The position numbers were made by a program, and so were the translations under genes. From positions 62,001 to 126,000 of the forward strand of contig CAZDOY010000001.1 of assembly GCA_964507185.1 (NCBI GenBank): a stretch of DNA of 64,000 nt, read 5' to 3'. Positions within the stretch are counted from its first letter, which is position 1. Each line of letters starts with the position of its first letter. The DNA comes from CAVRTJ01 sp964507185 (GTDB taxonomy: Bacteria; Acidobacteriota; UBA4820; DSQY01). Below the pieces are notes generated by a model. It was given only the letters and a program-made list of their open reading frames with translations. It was not told where the DNA came from and did no database searches. Shown here in pieces: positions 41,328-50,589 of this stretch.

Positions 41328-42286
41328 GCCGCCGCAGCCTTTTCGCCCTCGTTCTCATGTTGGCTGTCTGGCCCCTGTCCAGCTGGTCACACGTGATAGA
41401 AGAAATCGTCATCAAGGTCAACGATTCGATTATTACCCGCACCGAATACGAAAGCAGGCTCAAAAGTACGGAGGCCGCCCTCAGAAAGGAATATAAGGGC
41501 CCGGATCTGGAAGCGCAGATAAAGGTCCTGCCGCAGAAACTGCTCGATCAGATGGAGGACGAGCTTCTTCTGGTGGAAAAGGCCAAGCAGCTCTATCAGG
41601 TGGACATGATCGTGGACCACCAGTTGGATGACTTCATGAAAGAAAACCACCTGAAGACCAAGGCCGATCTGGCGAAGGCCCTGCAGGCTCAGGGGCTCAC
41701 CATGGCGGAGTTCCGCAAACAGATCACGCTAATCTACGTGCCCGAATTCATGAAGAGCCGGGAGATCAGGAGCGACATCTCGATTTCCACGGATGAGATC
41801 AAGAAGTACTACGACGAGCACAAGAACGACCTGGCGCCCAAGGCCCAGGTGCATCTCCAGGAAATCCTGATCCTGAAGAGCGATCATACCAAGGAACAGG
41901 CGGAAGCCCTGGCCGACGAAATCAGGAAGCAGTACAAGGCCGGAACGGATTTCGGCGAGCTGGCGGAAAAGTATTCGGAAGCTTTCTCTAGAAGCAAGAA
42001 GGGCGATGCGGGGTGGTTCACGCGCGGCGATCTCTCGCCCTCGATCGCCGATGCGGTTTTTTCCCTCAAGGCGGGCAGCACGACGCCCGACCTAGTGCCC
42101 ACGAACGTGGGCTGGTACATTTTCAGGGTGGAGGCGGTCAAGGAGCCCGATGTCCCGAGTCTGGACCAGGCGAGGGCACAGATCGTCGAGGCTCTGAAGG
42201 AAGAGAAGTTCAAGAAGGCCTACGCCTCCTACATCAAGCGCCTGAAGGCCGAGAACTACGTCTGGGTCAACCCGAAATACGTGTAG
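41324..42286 (+). CDS. periplasmic peptidyl-prolyl isomerase/chaperone, SurA-like
   Basis: The 320-residue product has a signal peptide (1-22), the SurA N-terminal chaperone helices (V-N-D-S-I-I-T-R-T-E-Y near 33), one parvulin domain (about 172-270; V-H-L-Q-E-I-L-I, A-E-K-Y-S-E-A-F-S-R-S-K-K-G-D-A-G-W-F, G-W-Y-I-F-R-V) and a C-terminal helix returning to the chaperone part. SurA escorts outer-membrane proteins to BamA. It has one rather than two parvulin domains. It is coupled to the preceding lipoprotein paralogue. Confidence 0.92.
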   Translation: MSRRSLFALVLMLAVWPLSSWSHVIEEIVIKVNDSIITRTEYESRLKSTEAALRKEYKGPDLEAQIKVLPQKLLDQMEDELLLVEKAKQLYQVDMIVDHQLDDFMKENHLKTKADLAKALQAQGLTMAEFRKQITLIYVPEFMKSREIRSDISISTDEIKKYYDEHKNDLAPKAQVHLQEILILKSDHTKEQAEALADEIRKQYKAGTDFGELAEKYSEAFSRSKKGDAGWFTRGDLSPSIADAVFSLKAGSTTPDLVPTNVGWYIFRVEAVKEPDVPSLDQARAQIVEALKEEKFKKAYASYIKRLKAENYVWVNPKYV

Positions 42287-42304
42287 AAGCCGGCTAGTGG
42301 CCAC

Positions 42305-42553
42305 GTGAGACTGGACCTCTTTCTAAAGAATACGCGGCTCGTCAAGAGACGTTCTTCCGCCAGGAATTTCGCCAGGGGCGGAGGCGTCCTGGTCAACGGG
42401 CACCCGGCAAAACCCGGAAAGGACGTCAAGGCGGGCGACGTGGTGACCCTCCTCGACATGGACGAGCCTCCGAGGCACGTCGAGATCGTCGCCGAAGCCG
42501 GAAAGCCGGTTCCTAAGGGCCGTGAAGCAGACTTTTTTAGGATGCTCGATTGA
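42305..42553 (+). CDS. S4-domain RNA-binding protein (RqcP/HslR-like)
   Basis: The 82-residue basic protein is one S4 domain: M-R-L-D-L-F-L-K-N-T-R-L-V-K-R-R-S-x-A followed by G-G-V-L-V-N-G-H-P-A-K-P and G-D-V-V-T. Small S4 proteins of this type (HslR, RqcP) bind 50S-peptidyl-tRNA complexes or the P-site tRNA in ribosome quality control. No RqcH is in the window. The start is a GTG at 42305; the stop overlaps the TTG that may start dus. Confidence 0.88.
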   Translation: MRLDLFLKNTRLVKRRSSARNFARGGGVLVNGHPAKPGKDVKAGDVVTLLDMDEPPRHVEIVAEAGKPVPKGREADFFRMLD

Positions 42554-43599
42554 ACGCATGGTGTGAGATGGACGGCATGTCTGGGGCCCGGCCGGTACCG
42601 GCACCATGCCCCGAGTCCTACAGGCTCGGAAGGGTCACCATTTCGCCGGCCCTTGCCCTTGCCCCCATGGCCGGACTGACGGATGTGACCTTCCGGCGCG
42701 TGGTGAAGCGCTGCGGTGGCGTGGGGCTCGTCGTCTCGGAGATCCTCTCGTCGGAGGCCCTGGTCAGGGGCGCCCTCCGGACCGAGGACTACCTCAGGAT
42801 AGGGAAGGCCGAACATCCGGTCGCCCTCCAGCTTTCCGGTTCGGATCCCGGACACATGGCCGAGGCGGCGCGGCGCTGCGAGCAGGAGGGGGCGGACATC
42901 ATCGACATCAACATGGGCTGTCCGGCGCCCAAGATCACGAAGAGCCAGTGTGGCGTCGCCCTCCTGAGGGACGCGCGGCTCGCGGCCGCCGTGGCCTCGG
43001 CCGTCGTAGAGGCCGTATCCGTGCCCGTGACGGTCAAAATGAGGCTCGGCTGGTCGGAAAGGGAGATCACCTACCTCGAAGTGGCGAAGGCGCTCGTGGA
43101 TGCCGGTGCCGCCGGGCTCGCGCTGCACGGCAGGACGCGATCGCAAGGCTACTCGGGACGGGCGGATTGGACGAGGATCGCTGCCTTGAAAGCATCCGTC
43201 CCAGTTCCCGTCGTCGGCAACGGCGACGTGAAGACTCCGGAGGATGCCGTCGAGCTCTGGCGGACGACGGGCTGCGACGGCGTCATGGTGGGGAGGGCGG
43301 CCGTCAAGAATCCCTGGATATTCAACCAGATCGAGGCGTACCGGACGACGGGTACCTATCGATCTCCGACCATGAGCGAAAGGATCGACCTCATCCTCGA
43401 CCATTTCGACGAATTGCTGGGAATCGGGCCTCCGGGTCTCGCCCTCCATCGCATGAAGACCTTCCTGGGCAAGTACACCACGGGGATGCCCGGCGCCGCT
43501 GCCCTGAGGGGCAGCCTGGACCGCTACAAAGAGCCGGCCGCCCTCTACGAGGCCTTCGACGCATGGTCGCAGAGGCTGGATGCGGACTCCCCGGACTGA
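42550..43599 (+). CDS. dusB: tRNA-dihydrouridine synthase (DusB-type)
   Basis: Dus enzymes reduce uridines in the tRNA D-loop using FMN and NADPH. The 349-residue frame has L-A-P-M-A-G-L-T-D near 36, the catalytic Cys in N-M-G-C-P-A-P-K-I near 121, H-G-R-T-R near 196, and V-x-G-N-G-D-V near 220 for FMN phosphate. I give the TTG at 42550, which overlaps the S4 stop, as the start, but ATGs at 42568 and 42577 are also possible since no start has a convincing ribosome site. It ends the rfaE2-mfd operon. Confidence 0.92.
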   Translation: MNAWCEMDGMSGARPVPAPCPESYRLGRVTISPALALAPMAGLTDVTFRRVVKRCGGVGLVVSEILSSEALVRGALRTEDYLRIGKAEHPVALQLSGSDPGHMAEAARRCEQEGADIIDINMGCPAPKITKSQCGVALLRDARLAAAVASAVVEAVSVPVTVKMRLGWSEREITYLEVAKALVDAGAAGLALHGRTRSQGYSGRADWTRIAALKASVPVPVVGNGDVKTPEDAVELWRTTGCDGVMVGRAAVKNPWIFNQIEAYRTTGTYRSPTMSERIDLILDHFDELLGIGPPGLALHRMKTFLGKYTTGMPGAAALRGSLDRYKEPAALYEAFDAWSQRLDADSPD

Positions 43600-43634
43600 A
43601 TCCGGCACCACGCCGGCGGGAACGGAAAACGATC

Positions 43635-43664
43635 TTGTTGCCCGGCGCGGTCGGGGGCTATACT
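43635..43664 (+). promoter_or_regulatory. probable sigma-70 promoter of guaA
   Basis: TTGTTG and TATACT are 18 bases apart, with the start near 43671 and a leader of about 24 bases before the guaA ATG. The -35 is weaker than at the other promoters listed. Confidence 0.5.
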
Positions 43665-43694
43665 GGGACACTCCGGACAAAGGATACGTAGAGA

Positions 43695-45236
43695 ATGCGC
43701 GGTGAACAGACGATTCTTGTTCTTGATTTCGGCTCTCAATACACCCAGCTCATCGCACGCCGTGTTCGCGAACTGAACGTGTACTGCGAGGTCGCACCCT
43801 TCGACATCCCGGTTTCGGAGATCGGAGACGCGGCCCCCCTGGGAATCATTCTATCGGGTGGTCCGCAATCGGTCTTCGCCAAAGGCGCACCCCACCCCGA
43901 TCCCGGGCTCCTCGGACTCGGAGTCCCCGTCCTGGGCATATGTTACGGCATGCAGTGGATGGCCCACATCCTGGGCGGGACGGTCCGCCGGTCCGACCAC
44001 CGGGAGTACGGTCCCGCCGAATTCTCGGGCTCCCGCGAAAGCCTCCTGTTCGAGGGGCTCCCGGACGGACAGCCCATATGGATGAGCCACGGAGACCGCG
44101 TAGAAGGACTGCCCCCCGGTTTCAGGGCCGCCGGGTCGACGCCGAACGCCGCCGTCGCCGCCATGGAAGACGCCGGCCGCCGCTTGTACGGCATCCAGTT
44201 TCATCCCGAGGTCACGCATACGCGGGAGGGGCGGACGATCCTCCGGCGGTTCCTTTTCGACGTATGCGGGGCGAAGGGCGACTGGACCATGGCCTCCTTC
44301 GTGGAGAAGGCGATCGCGGAGGTCAGAGAGACGGTCGGCGGAGAGCGCGTGCTCTGCGCCATCTCGGGCGGTGTGGATTCGGCGGTCATGGCGCTGCTCA
44401 TCCACAGGGCCGTGGGCGACCGGCTCGAATTGCTCTTCATCGACCATGGCCTCTTGAGAAAGGACGAGGCCCGGACGGTGGAGCACACATTCGCCCGGAC
44501 GTTCCACCTGAAACTGAGGTCCGTAGACGCCGGGGCCCGCTTTTTCAAGGCCCTGAAGGGACTGTCCGACCCCGAAGAAAAGAGGAAGGCGACGGGCCGG
44601 GCCTTCGTCGAGGTTTTCGAATCCGAGGCCCGTGCGCTCGGCGACATCCCGTTTCTCGCCCAGGGGACCATCTACCCGGACCGCATCGAATCGGCGGCAA
44701 CGTCCCGAACGGCCGCCGTCATCAAGAGCCACCACAACGTCGGCGGGCTCCCCGAGCGCATGCGCATGCGGGTCGTGGAACCGCTGAGAGACCTGTTCAA
44801 GGACGAGGTCCGTTCGGTGGGGAGGCTTGTGGGGCTCGACGAGGCCTTCGTGGGCCGCCATCCCTTTCCGGGCCCCGGTCTCGCCGTCAGAATTCCCGGC
44901 GAGGTCAGGCCCGATGACGTGGCGGTCCTCCAGGAGGCAGACGCCCTGTTTCTCGAGGAAATACGGAAGGCGGGACTCTACGACGCCATCGCGCAGGCCT
45001 TCGCGGTGCTGCTCCCGGTGCGCAGCGTCGGGGTCATGGGAGACGAGCGCACGTATGAGCGCGTAGTGGCCCTGAGGGCCGTGACCACGGAGGATTTCAT
45101 GACGGCGGACTGGTACCGGTTCGACCACGGTTTTCTTGCCGGGGTGTCCTCGCGTATCGTGAACGAGGTGGAGGGCGTTAACCGGGTCGTTTACGACGTG
45201 ACCTCCAAGCCGCCGGGGACAATAGAATGGGAATGA
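43695..45236 (+). CDS. guaA: GMP synthase (glutamine-hydrolysing)
   Basis: GuaA aminates XMP to GMP. The 513-residue product has a class I glutamine amidotransferase domain (1-190; nucleophile C83 in G-I-C-Y-G-M-Q, H and E in F-H-P-E-V-T-H), an ATP-pyrophosphatase loop I-S-G-G-V-D-S-A near 222 and the C-terminal dimerisation domain ending P-P-G-T-I-E-W-E. It is followed after 22 bases by dnaE. Confidence 0.97.
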   Translation: MRGEQTILVLDFGSQYTQLIARRVRELNVYCEVAPFDIPVSEIGDAAPLGIILSGGPQSVFAKGAPHPDPGLLGLGVPVLGICYGMQWMAHILGGTVRRSDHREYGPAEFSGSRESLLFEGLPDGQPIWMSHGDRVEGLPPGFRAAGSTPNAAVAAMEDAGRRLYGIQFHPEVTHTREGRTILRRFLFDVCGAKGDWTMASFVEKAIAEVRETVGGERVLCAISGGVDSAVMALLIHRAVGDRLELLFIDHGLLRKDEARTVEHTFARTFHLKLRSVDAGARFFKALKGLSDPEEKRKATGRAFVEVFESEARALGDIPFLAQGTIYPDRIESAATSRTAAVIKSHHNVGGLPERMRMRVVEPLRDLFKDEVRSVGRLVGLDEAFVGRHPFPGPGLAVRIPGEVRPDDVAVLQEADALFLEEIRKAGLYDAIAQAFAVLLPVRSVGVMGDERTYERVVALRAVTTEDFMTADWYRFDHGFLAGVSSRIVNEVEGVNRVVYDVTSKPPGTIEWE

Positions 45237-45258
45237 CCCTCGAATTCGGGATGCGGCG

Positions 45259-48200
45259 ATGACCGAAAGACAGTTTGTCCACCTTCACCTGCACACACAG
45301 TATTCGCTTCTGGACGGCGCCTGTCGGCTGGACGACCTGATCAGCCAGACGGTGGCGCACAAATCCCAGGCCCTGGCCATAACAGACCACGGCAACCTCT
45401 TCGGGGCGGTCAAGTTCTTCAAGAAAGCGCTCAAAGCGGGACTCCGGCCCATCGTCGGGTGCGAGGCCTACCTTGCCGTCGGGTCGAGGTTCGACCAGGA
45501 TACCCTCAGTCCGAGCAGGAAAAGGCCCTATTCCCACCTCATTCTCCTGTGCGAGAACGAAAAGGGCTACAAGAACCTCTGCAAGCTCACCACCGCGGCC
45601 TTCATGGAGGGATTCCAGTACAAGCCGCGGATGGACAGGGAACTGCTCAAGGAGCACCACGAAGGTCTCATCGCGACCTCGGCGTGCCTGGGCGGGGAAA
45701 TCCCCCAGAAAATCATGCAGGGCCGCACGGAAGAGGCCCTCAGGACGGCCCTCGAGTTTCAGGACATCTTCGGCGAGGGCAACTTCTACCTCGAGATCCA
45801 GGACCAGGGCATCCCCGAGCAGGTCGAGGTGAACAGGCAGCTGACAGACATGCACCGGGAGACGGGCATCCCGCTGGTGGCCACCAACGACGTGCACTTC
45901 CTGAGGAAGGACGACTACGAGGCCCACAATATCCTCATGTGCATCCAGACCAAGACAACCCGGGAGGATAGGGCCCGGTCCGGCAAGCTCGCCTACAGCC
46001 CCCAGCACTACCTGAAGAGCCCCGGGGAGATGTGGGAGCGGTTCGGCGATTATCCGGAAGCGCTGGAGAACACGGTGGCCATCGCCAAGCGCTGCCACTT
46101 CAGCTTCGACACCGCATCCAAGCACTACCCCGTCTTCCACGTGCCGGAGGGCCAATCGCTGGCGACCTACTTTGAAAAGGTGGCCAGGCAGGGCTATGCG
46201 CGTCGCGTGGCCGAGGGCCTGATCAGGCAGGCCGGGGCCCATAAGAAAGAGGACTACGAGGCGAGGTTCGAGCGTGAGCTCGACATCATCAAGAAGATGG
46301 ACCTGTCGGGTTACTTCCTGGTGGTCTGGGATTTCATCCGGTACGCCAAGGACCACGGTGTTCCGGTGGGGCCGGGCAGGGGAAGCGCCGCGGGTTCTTT
46401 CATCTCCTACTGCATGGGCATAACGGATCTGGACCCGCTTCGCTACGACCTCCTCTTCGAGCGTTTTCTCAATCCCGAGCGCGTGTCCATGCCGGATATC
46501 GACATCGATTTCTGCATGCGCGGCCGGTCCCGGGTCATCGACTACGTGACGGAAAAGTACGGGCGCGAAAACGTCGCACAGATCATCACATTCGGCGAAA
46601 TGAAGGCGAGGCTTGCCATCAGGGACGTGGGCCGCGCCCTTGCCGTCCCCCTCGACAAGGTGGACAAGATCGCGAAGATGGTGCCCGAGGAGCTCGGCGT
46701 CACGATCGAAGGTGCCCTGAACCTCTCTGCGCAGCTCAAGAGTTTCTACGACTCGGATCCGCAGGTGAAGGAGGTTCTCGACATCGCCCGGCGCCTCGAG
46801 GGACTGACGCGTCACGCCTCAACGCACGCGGCGGGAGTCGTCATCGCCCCCAAGGCGATCACCGAATTCTGCCCGCTGCACAAGGGCAGCGGCGGCAAGG
46901 AGGACGTGACCACGCAGTTCAGCAAGGACGAGATCGAGTCCCTCGGCCTGCTGAAGATGGACTTCCTCGGCCTGCGGACGCTGACCATCCTCAACGACGC
47001 GCTCGAACTGATCCGGCGCTCCGGCGGCGATCCCCCCGATCTGGCCGCCGTACCGCTCGATGACCCCGAAACCCTTGACCTCTTCGGCCGGGGCAACACG
47101 GACGGGGTCTTCCAGTTCGAGTCCGGCGGGATGAAGGACATCCTCCGCCGGCTCAAGCCGAAGCGCTTCGAAGACCTGATCGTCCTGAACGCGCTCTACC
47201 GGCCGGGGCCCCTGGACGCCGGCATGATCGGGGAGTACATCGCGAGGGCGCACGGGAGGAAACAGCCCGAGTACCCGATCCGGGAGATAGAGGACATCCT
47301 GAAGGAAACCCTGGGCGTTATCGTCTACCAGGAGCAGGTGATGCTCATCGCCCACCACCTCGCGGGTTTCACGCTCGGACAGGCGGACAGCCTCCGGAAG
47401 GCGATGGCAAAGAAGGACGCCTCCGCCATGCAGACCCAGCGGAAGCTCTTCATGGAAGGCTGCCGCGAGAGGGGCGTCGACATCAAGAAGGCCGAGGACC
47501 TCTTCGACAACATGGAGACCTTCGGCCGGTACGGCTTCAACAAATCACACTCCGCCGCCTACGCTTACGTGGCTTTCCAGACGGCCTTTCTCAAGGCCCA
47601 TTTCCCCACGCACTTCATGGCGGCCATGCTGTCCGCCTGGGCCGACAACACGGACGAAATCCTCAAATACATGAACAGCTGCCGGGAGATGGGCATCAAG
47701 CTTCTCCCGCCCGACGTGAACCTGAGTGAGGAGGGGTTCACGATAGAAGACGGGGCCGTCCGGTACGGGCTCTCGGCCATCAAGAACGTGGGACAGGCCT
47801 CCGTGGAGGCCATCATCGAGGCCAGGAACAGGGTGGGCCCGTTCACGGATCTGTTCCAGTTCTGTCGCGAGGTGGACCGCTTTCACGTGAACAAAAGGGT
47901 CCTTGAGAACCTCGCCCAATCGGGCGCCATGGACCGGTTCGGCGTGCCGAGATGGGACCTGATAGCCTCCCTGGAACACGCCATGTCCATGGCGGCCAGG
48001 GACCAGGACGACCGCATGCGCGGGCAGGCCGGACTCTTCGGCGAAGAGGACATGAAGGAAGCTCCCATCCAGTACCAGAAGGGAGAGGCCTGGCGGGACA
48101 TGGAGAAGTTCAGCCGGGAGAAAGCCAGCCTGGGCGTCTATCTCAGCGGACACCCGCTCATGGAACAGCAAGAGGTCCTCAACCGGTACGCCACCCACTC

Positions 48201-48795
48201 GCTGTCCGACCTCGGCAACCTCGGCGAGCCGGCCGAGGTGACCGTGGGCGGCATCGTCACCACGTGGCACCAGCGCAAGAGCAAGGCCAAGGGCGAAATG
48301 TACGGCATTCTCACCCTCGAAGATCTGGAGTCCAGGGCGGAGGTTCTCCTCTTCAAGGAGACTTACGCCAATTACCAGGAACGCGTGGCCAAGGACGCGG
48401 CCGTCCTCGTGGTGGGCAAGGCCACCAGGGAGGACCAGAAAGCGAAGATCATCGCCAGTGCCGTGGTACCCTTGAAGAACGCCGACGAGGAACTCGAACT
48501 GAAGGCCGCCGGCGTCGTGCTCAACGTCCCGTCGGCCCTGTGCGAGGAGGACTGGCTGCTGGATCTCGAAGTGCTGCTGAGGCGCTACAAGGGCCCGTTG
48601 CCGACGTACATGGATGTGATCGAAGAAGGCCGCAAGGTGACCAGGGTCATGCTCGGACCCACCTGCCGCGTAAAAAGCGGCAAGGACCTGCTGGGCGAGC
48701 TCGAGGCGTTCTTGGGCAAGGGGCGGGTCAAGTTCATTTTTCGACCCGCTAACGGCAACGGACGGGGTAAATCCAGGCCTCGGGTAGGGGCCTGA
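45259..48795 (+). CDS. dnaE: DNA polymerase III alpha subunit
   Basis: The 1178-residue replicative polymerase has the N-terminal PHP domain (H-L-H-L-H-T-Q-Y-S-L-L-D-G-A), the polymerase catalytic aspartates in P-D-I-D-I-D-F near 415, the fingers and a C-terminal OB-fold (about 1000-1080: V-T-V-G-G-I-V-T...). It is of the DnaE1 type without an intrinsic DnaQ exonuclease. It lies between guaA and accA; dnaE-accA pairing is also seen in other bacteria. Confidence 0.97.
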   Translation: MTERQFVHLHLHTQYSLLDGACRLDDLISQTVAHKSQALAITDHGNLFGAVKFFKKALKAGLRPIVGCEAYLAVGSRFDQDTLSPSRKRPYSHLILLCENEKGYKNLCKLTTAAFMEGFQYKPRMDRELLKEHHEGLIATSACLGGEIPQKIMQGRTEEALRTALEFQDIFGEGNFYLEIQDQGIPEQVEVNRQLTDMHRETGIPLVATNDVHFLRKDDYEAHNILMCIQTKTTREDRARSGKLAYSPQHYLKSPGEMWERFGDYPEALENTVAIAKRCHFSFDTASKHYPVFHVPEGQSLATYFEKVARQGYARRVAEGLIRQAGAHKKEDYEARFERELDIIKKMDLSGYFLVVWDFIRYAKDHGVPVGPGRGSAAGSFISYCMGITDLDPLRYDLLFERFLNPERVSMPDIDIDFCMRGRSRVIDYVTEKYGRENVAQIITFGEMKARLAIRDVGRALAVPLDKVDKIAKMVPEELGVTIEGALNLSAQLKSFYDSDPQVKEVLDIARRLEGLTRHASTHAAGVVIAPKAITEFCPLHKGSGGKEDVTTQFSKDEIESLGLLKMDFLGLRTLTILNDALELIRRSGGDPPDLAAVPLDDPETLDLFGRGNTDGVFQFESGGMKDILRRLKPKRFEDLIVLNALYRPGPLDAGMIGEYIARAHGRKQPEYPIREIEDILKETLGVIVYQEQVMLIAHHLAGFTLGQADSLRKAMAKKDASAMQTQRKLFMEGCRERGVDIKKAEDLFDNMETFGRYGFNKSHSAAYAYVAFQTAFLKAHFPTHFMAAMLSAWADNTDEILKYMNSCREMGIKLLPPDVNLSEEGFTIEDGAVRYGLSAIKNVGQASVEAIIEARNRVGPFTDLFQFCREVDRFHVNKRVLENLAQSGAMDRFGVPRWDLIASLEHAMSMAARDQDDRMRGQAGLFGEEDMKEAPIQYQKGEAWRDMEKFSREKASLGVYLSGHPLMEQQEVLNRYATHSLSDLGNLGEPAEVTVGGIVTTWHQRKSKAKGEMYGILTLEDLESRAEVLLFKETYANYQERVAKDAAVLVVGKATREDQKAKIIASAVVPLKNADEELELKAAGVVLNVPSALCEEDWLLDLEVLLRRYKGPLPTYMDVIEEGRKVTRVMLGPTCRVKSGKDLLGELEAFLGKGRVKFIFRPANGNGRGKSRPRVGA

Positions 48796-48827
48796 CACGT
48801 CGAAGCAGCCATGTTGAAGAGGCGATC

Positions 48828-49841
48828 ATGAAAGATCCCCGGGATTTCGAAAGACCGATCCTCGAGCTCGAGGCCAAGATCGAGAACATCTCCCTTTTCG
48901 GGGAAGGGCAGAAGCGGGAAAAAGAGCTCGCGACGCTCCAGAAGAAGCTCGAAAAGCTGAGGAAGGAGACCTTCGCCAAGCTCACGCCGTGGCAGGTCGT
49001 CCAGGTGGCCAGGCATCCAAAACGGCCCTACGCGTTGGACTATATAGCAGGAATTTTCACGGACTTCATAGAACTGCACGGCGACCGCGCTTTTGCGGAC
49101 GATCCGGCCATCGTGGCGGGGTTCGCCCGTTTTCACGGCAGGCCGGTGTGCGTGATAGGGCACCAGAAGGGACGCGACACGAAGCAGAAAATCTACAGGA
49201 ATTTCGGCATGCCCCGCCCCGAGGGATATCGCAAGGCGCTGAGAATCATGCGCATGGCGGAAAAATTCGGCATGCCGATCATCACGCTGATAGACACACC
49301 CGGCGCCTATCCCGGCATGGATGCGGAAGAGCGCGGCCAGGCCGAGGCCATTGCCGCCAACCTGCGGGCCATGGCCCTGCTCCGCACGCCCATCCTGGTC
49401 ACGGTCACGGGCGAGGGCGGCAGCGGCGGTGCCCTGGCTCTGGGGATCGGCGACCGGGTCAACATGCTTCAATATGCGATCTACTCCGTCATCTCACCGG
49501 AGGGATGCGCGGCCATCCTCTGGAAGGACGCCACGCAGGCCGAGGCCGCCGCCGCCGCGCTCAAGCTCACGGCGCAGGACCTCCTCGAACTTGACCTGAT
49601 AGACCGCGTCATCGAGGAGCCGCTGGGAGGCGCTCACGTCGCCCCCGGGGTCGTATTCGAATCCCTGGGCAAGATCCTGCAACAGGAACTCGACGAACTT
49701 GCGGACTTCTCGGAGGACGATCTCATCGAGGCCCGGTACAAGAAATTCAGGGCCATGGGCAACGTGCTTATTCCCGGGTCATCTCCATCCGAGTCAAAAC
49801 AGGCGGGCTCGCCCAGGAAGCCCCGGCGTTCCGCTCGCTGA
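48828..49841 (+). CDS. accA: acetyl-CoA carboxylase carboxyltransferase alpha subunit
   Basis: AccA with AccD transfers the carboxyl group from biotin to acetyl-CoA in fatty-acid synthesis. The 337-residue product starts with a Glu/Lys-rich helix (family start F-E-x-P-I-x-E-L-E) and has G-x-P-V-C-V-I-G-H-Q-K-G near 105, D-T-P-G-A-Y-P-G near 158 and G-E-G-G-S-G-G-A-L near 195. AccD is elsewhere. It follows dnaE by 32 bases; the next gene has its own promoter. Confidence 0.96.
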   Translation: MKDPRDFERPILELEAKIENISLFGEGQKREKELATLQKKLEKLRKETFAKLTPWQVVQVARHPKRPYALDYIAGIFTDFIELHGDRAFADDPAIVAGFARFHGRPVCVIGHQKGRDTKQKIYRNFGMPRPEGYRKALRIMRMAEKFGMPIITLIDTPGAYPGMDAEERGQAEAIAANLRAMALLRTPILVTVTGEGGSGGALALGIGDRVNMLQYAIYSVISPEGCAAILWKDATQAEAAAAALKLTAQDLLELDLIDRVIEEPLGGAHVAPGVVFESLGKILQQELDELADFSEDDLIEARYKKFRAMGNVLIPGSSPSESKQAGSPRKPRRSAR

Positions 49842-49842
49842 C

Positions 49843-49871
49843 TTGACTTGAGGCAAGACCTGCCCTATCGT
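49843..49871 (+). promoter_or_regulatory. sigma-70 promoter of the ricT-hfq-pdxA-serS operon
   Basis: TTGACT and TATCGT are 17 bases apart, starting just after the accA stop. The start near 49878 supports the ATG at 49903 for ricT over the GTG at 49870. Confidence 0.6.
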
Positions 49872-49902
49872 GCCGAAGGATAGGGGGGCGAGGACAAAGA
49901 AC

Positions 49903-50571
49903 ATGGCTCTATATCAAGTGCAGATCGAAAGCCAGGCCAGGACCGTCTACACGGAATGGGAAGGCGGGGCCTTGGAAAGGGCCACGCCGCTCATCGTGCG
50001 GACGGACTTCGGACAGACCTACGCCGAGGTTCTGGAGGGCAGGAGTTTCATGGCTCCCCGTGTTTCCCACGTGCAGACCGTCTCGATGTTGCGCCTGGCC
50101 ACCGAGGAGGACAGGAAGAAACGCGCCCGCCAGCGGCAGATCGAAAAGGACGCCTTCATATTCTGCAGGGACCAGGCGCGCGCCATGAACCTGGAGATGA
50201 AGGTCGTCTACGTCCATATGTATTTCGACGAATCGCGGCTCCTTTTCGTATACACTTCCGAGAGCCGCGTCGATTTTCGCGAGCTGGTCCGCACCCTGGC
50301 CCACCAGTACCGGACGAGGATCGAAATGCGCCAGGTGGGCGTCCGGGACGAGGCCAAGCTCCTCGGCGGCTACGGACACTGCGGCAGGCCCCTCTGCTGC
50401 TCGTCGCACCTTCATCAGTTCTACCCGATAACCATCCGGATGGCCAAGGACCAGGGATTGAGTCTCAATCCCGCCAAGATCTCCGGGCGATGCGGCCGCC
50501 TGATGTGCTGTCTGCGCTACGAATGTCCACAGCGGAAAAAGAGCCCCCAGCCCTCCCAGCCGGAGGAATAG
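49903..50571 (+). CDS. ricT: RicT/YaaT-type PSP1-domain protein
   Basis: The 222-residue product has the PSP1 domain with two Cys clusters: G-H-C-G-R-P-L-C-C near 160 and G-R-C-G-R-L-M-C-C-L-R-Y-E near 200. In Bacillus, RicT (YaaT) forms a Ric complex with RicA and RicF that carries [4Fe-4S] clusters and directs RNase Y in mRNA maturation. RicA/RicF are not in the window, so the role here is open. It lies directly upstream of an Hfq-like gene, consistent with an RNA-processing unit. Confidence 0.9.
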   Translation: MALYQVQIESQARTVYTEWEGGALERATPLIVRTDFGQTYAEVLEGRSFMAPRVSHVQTVSMLRLATEEDRKKRARQRQIEKDAFIFCRDQARAMNLEMKVVYVHMYFDESRLLFVYTSESRVDFRELVRTLAHQYRTRIEMRQVGVRDEAKLLGGYGHCGRPLCCSSHLHQFYPITIRMAKDQGLSLNPAKISGRCGRLMCCLRYECPQRKKSPQPSQPEE

Positions 50572-50589
50572 TCCGGCAAGGAGCATGAG

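Noticed and set aside
45178..46815. 545-codon minus-strand ORF
   Set aside because: It is a shadow of dnaE, whose product is unmistakable on the plus strand.
49870..49902. GTG at 49870 as ricT start
   Set aside because: It lies within the predicted -10 region of the operon promoter, while the ATG at 49903 is downstream of the start site and matches the family N-terminus.
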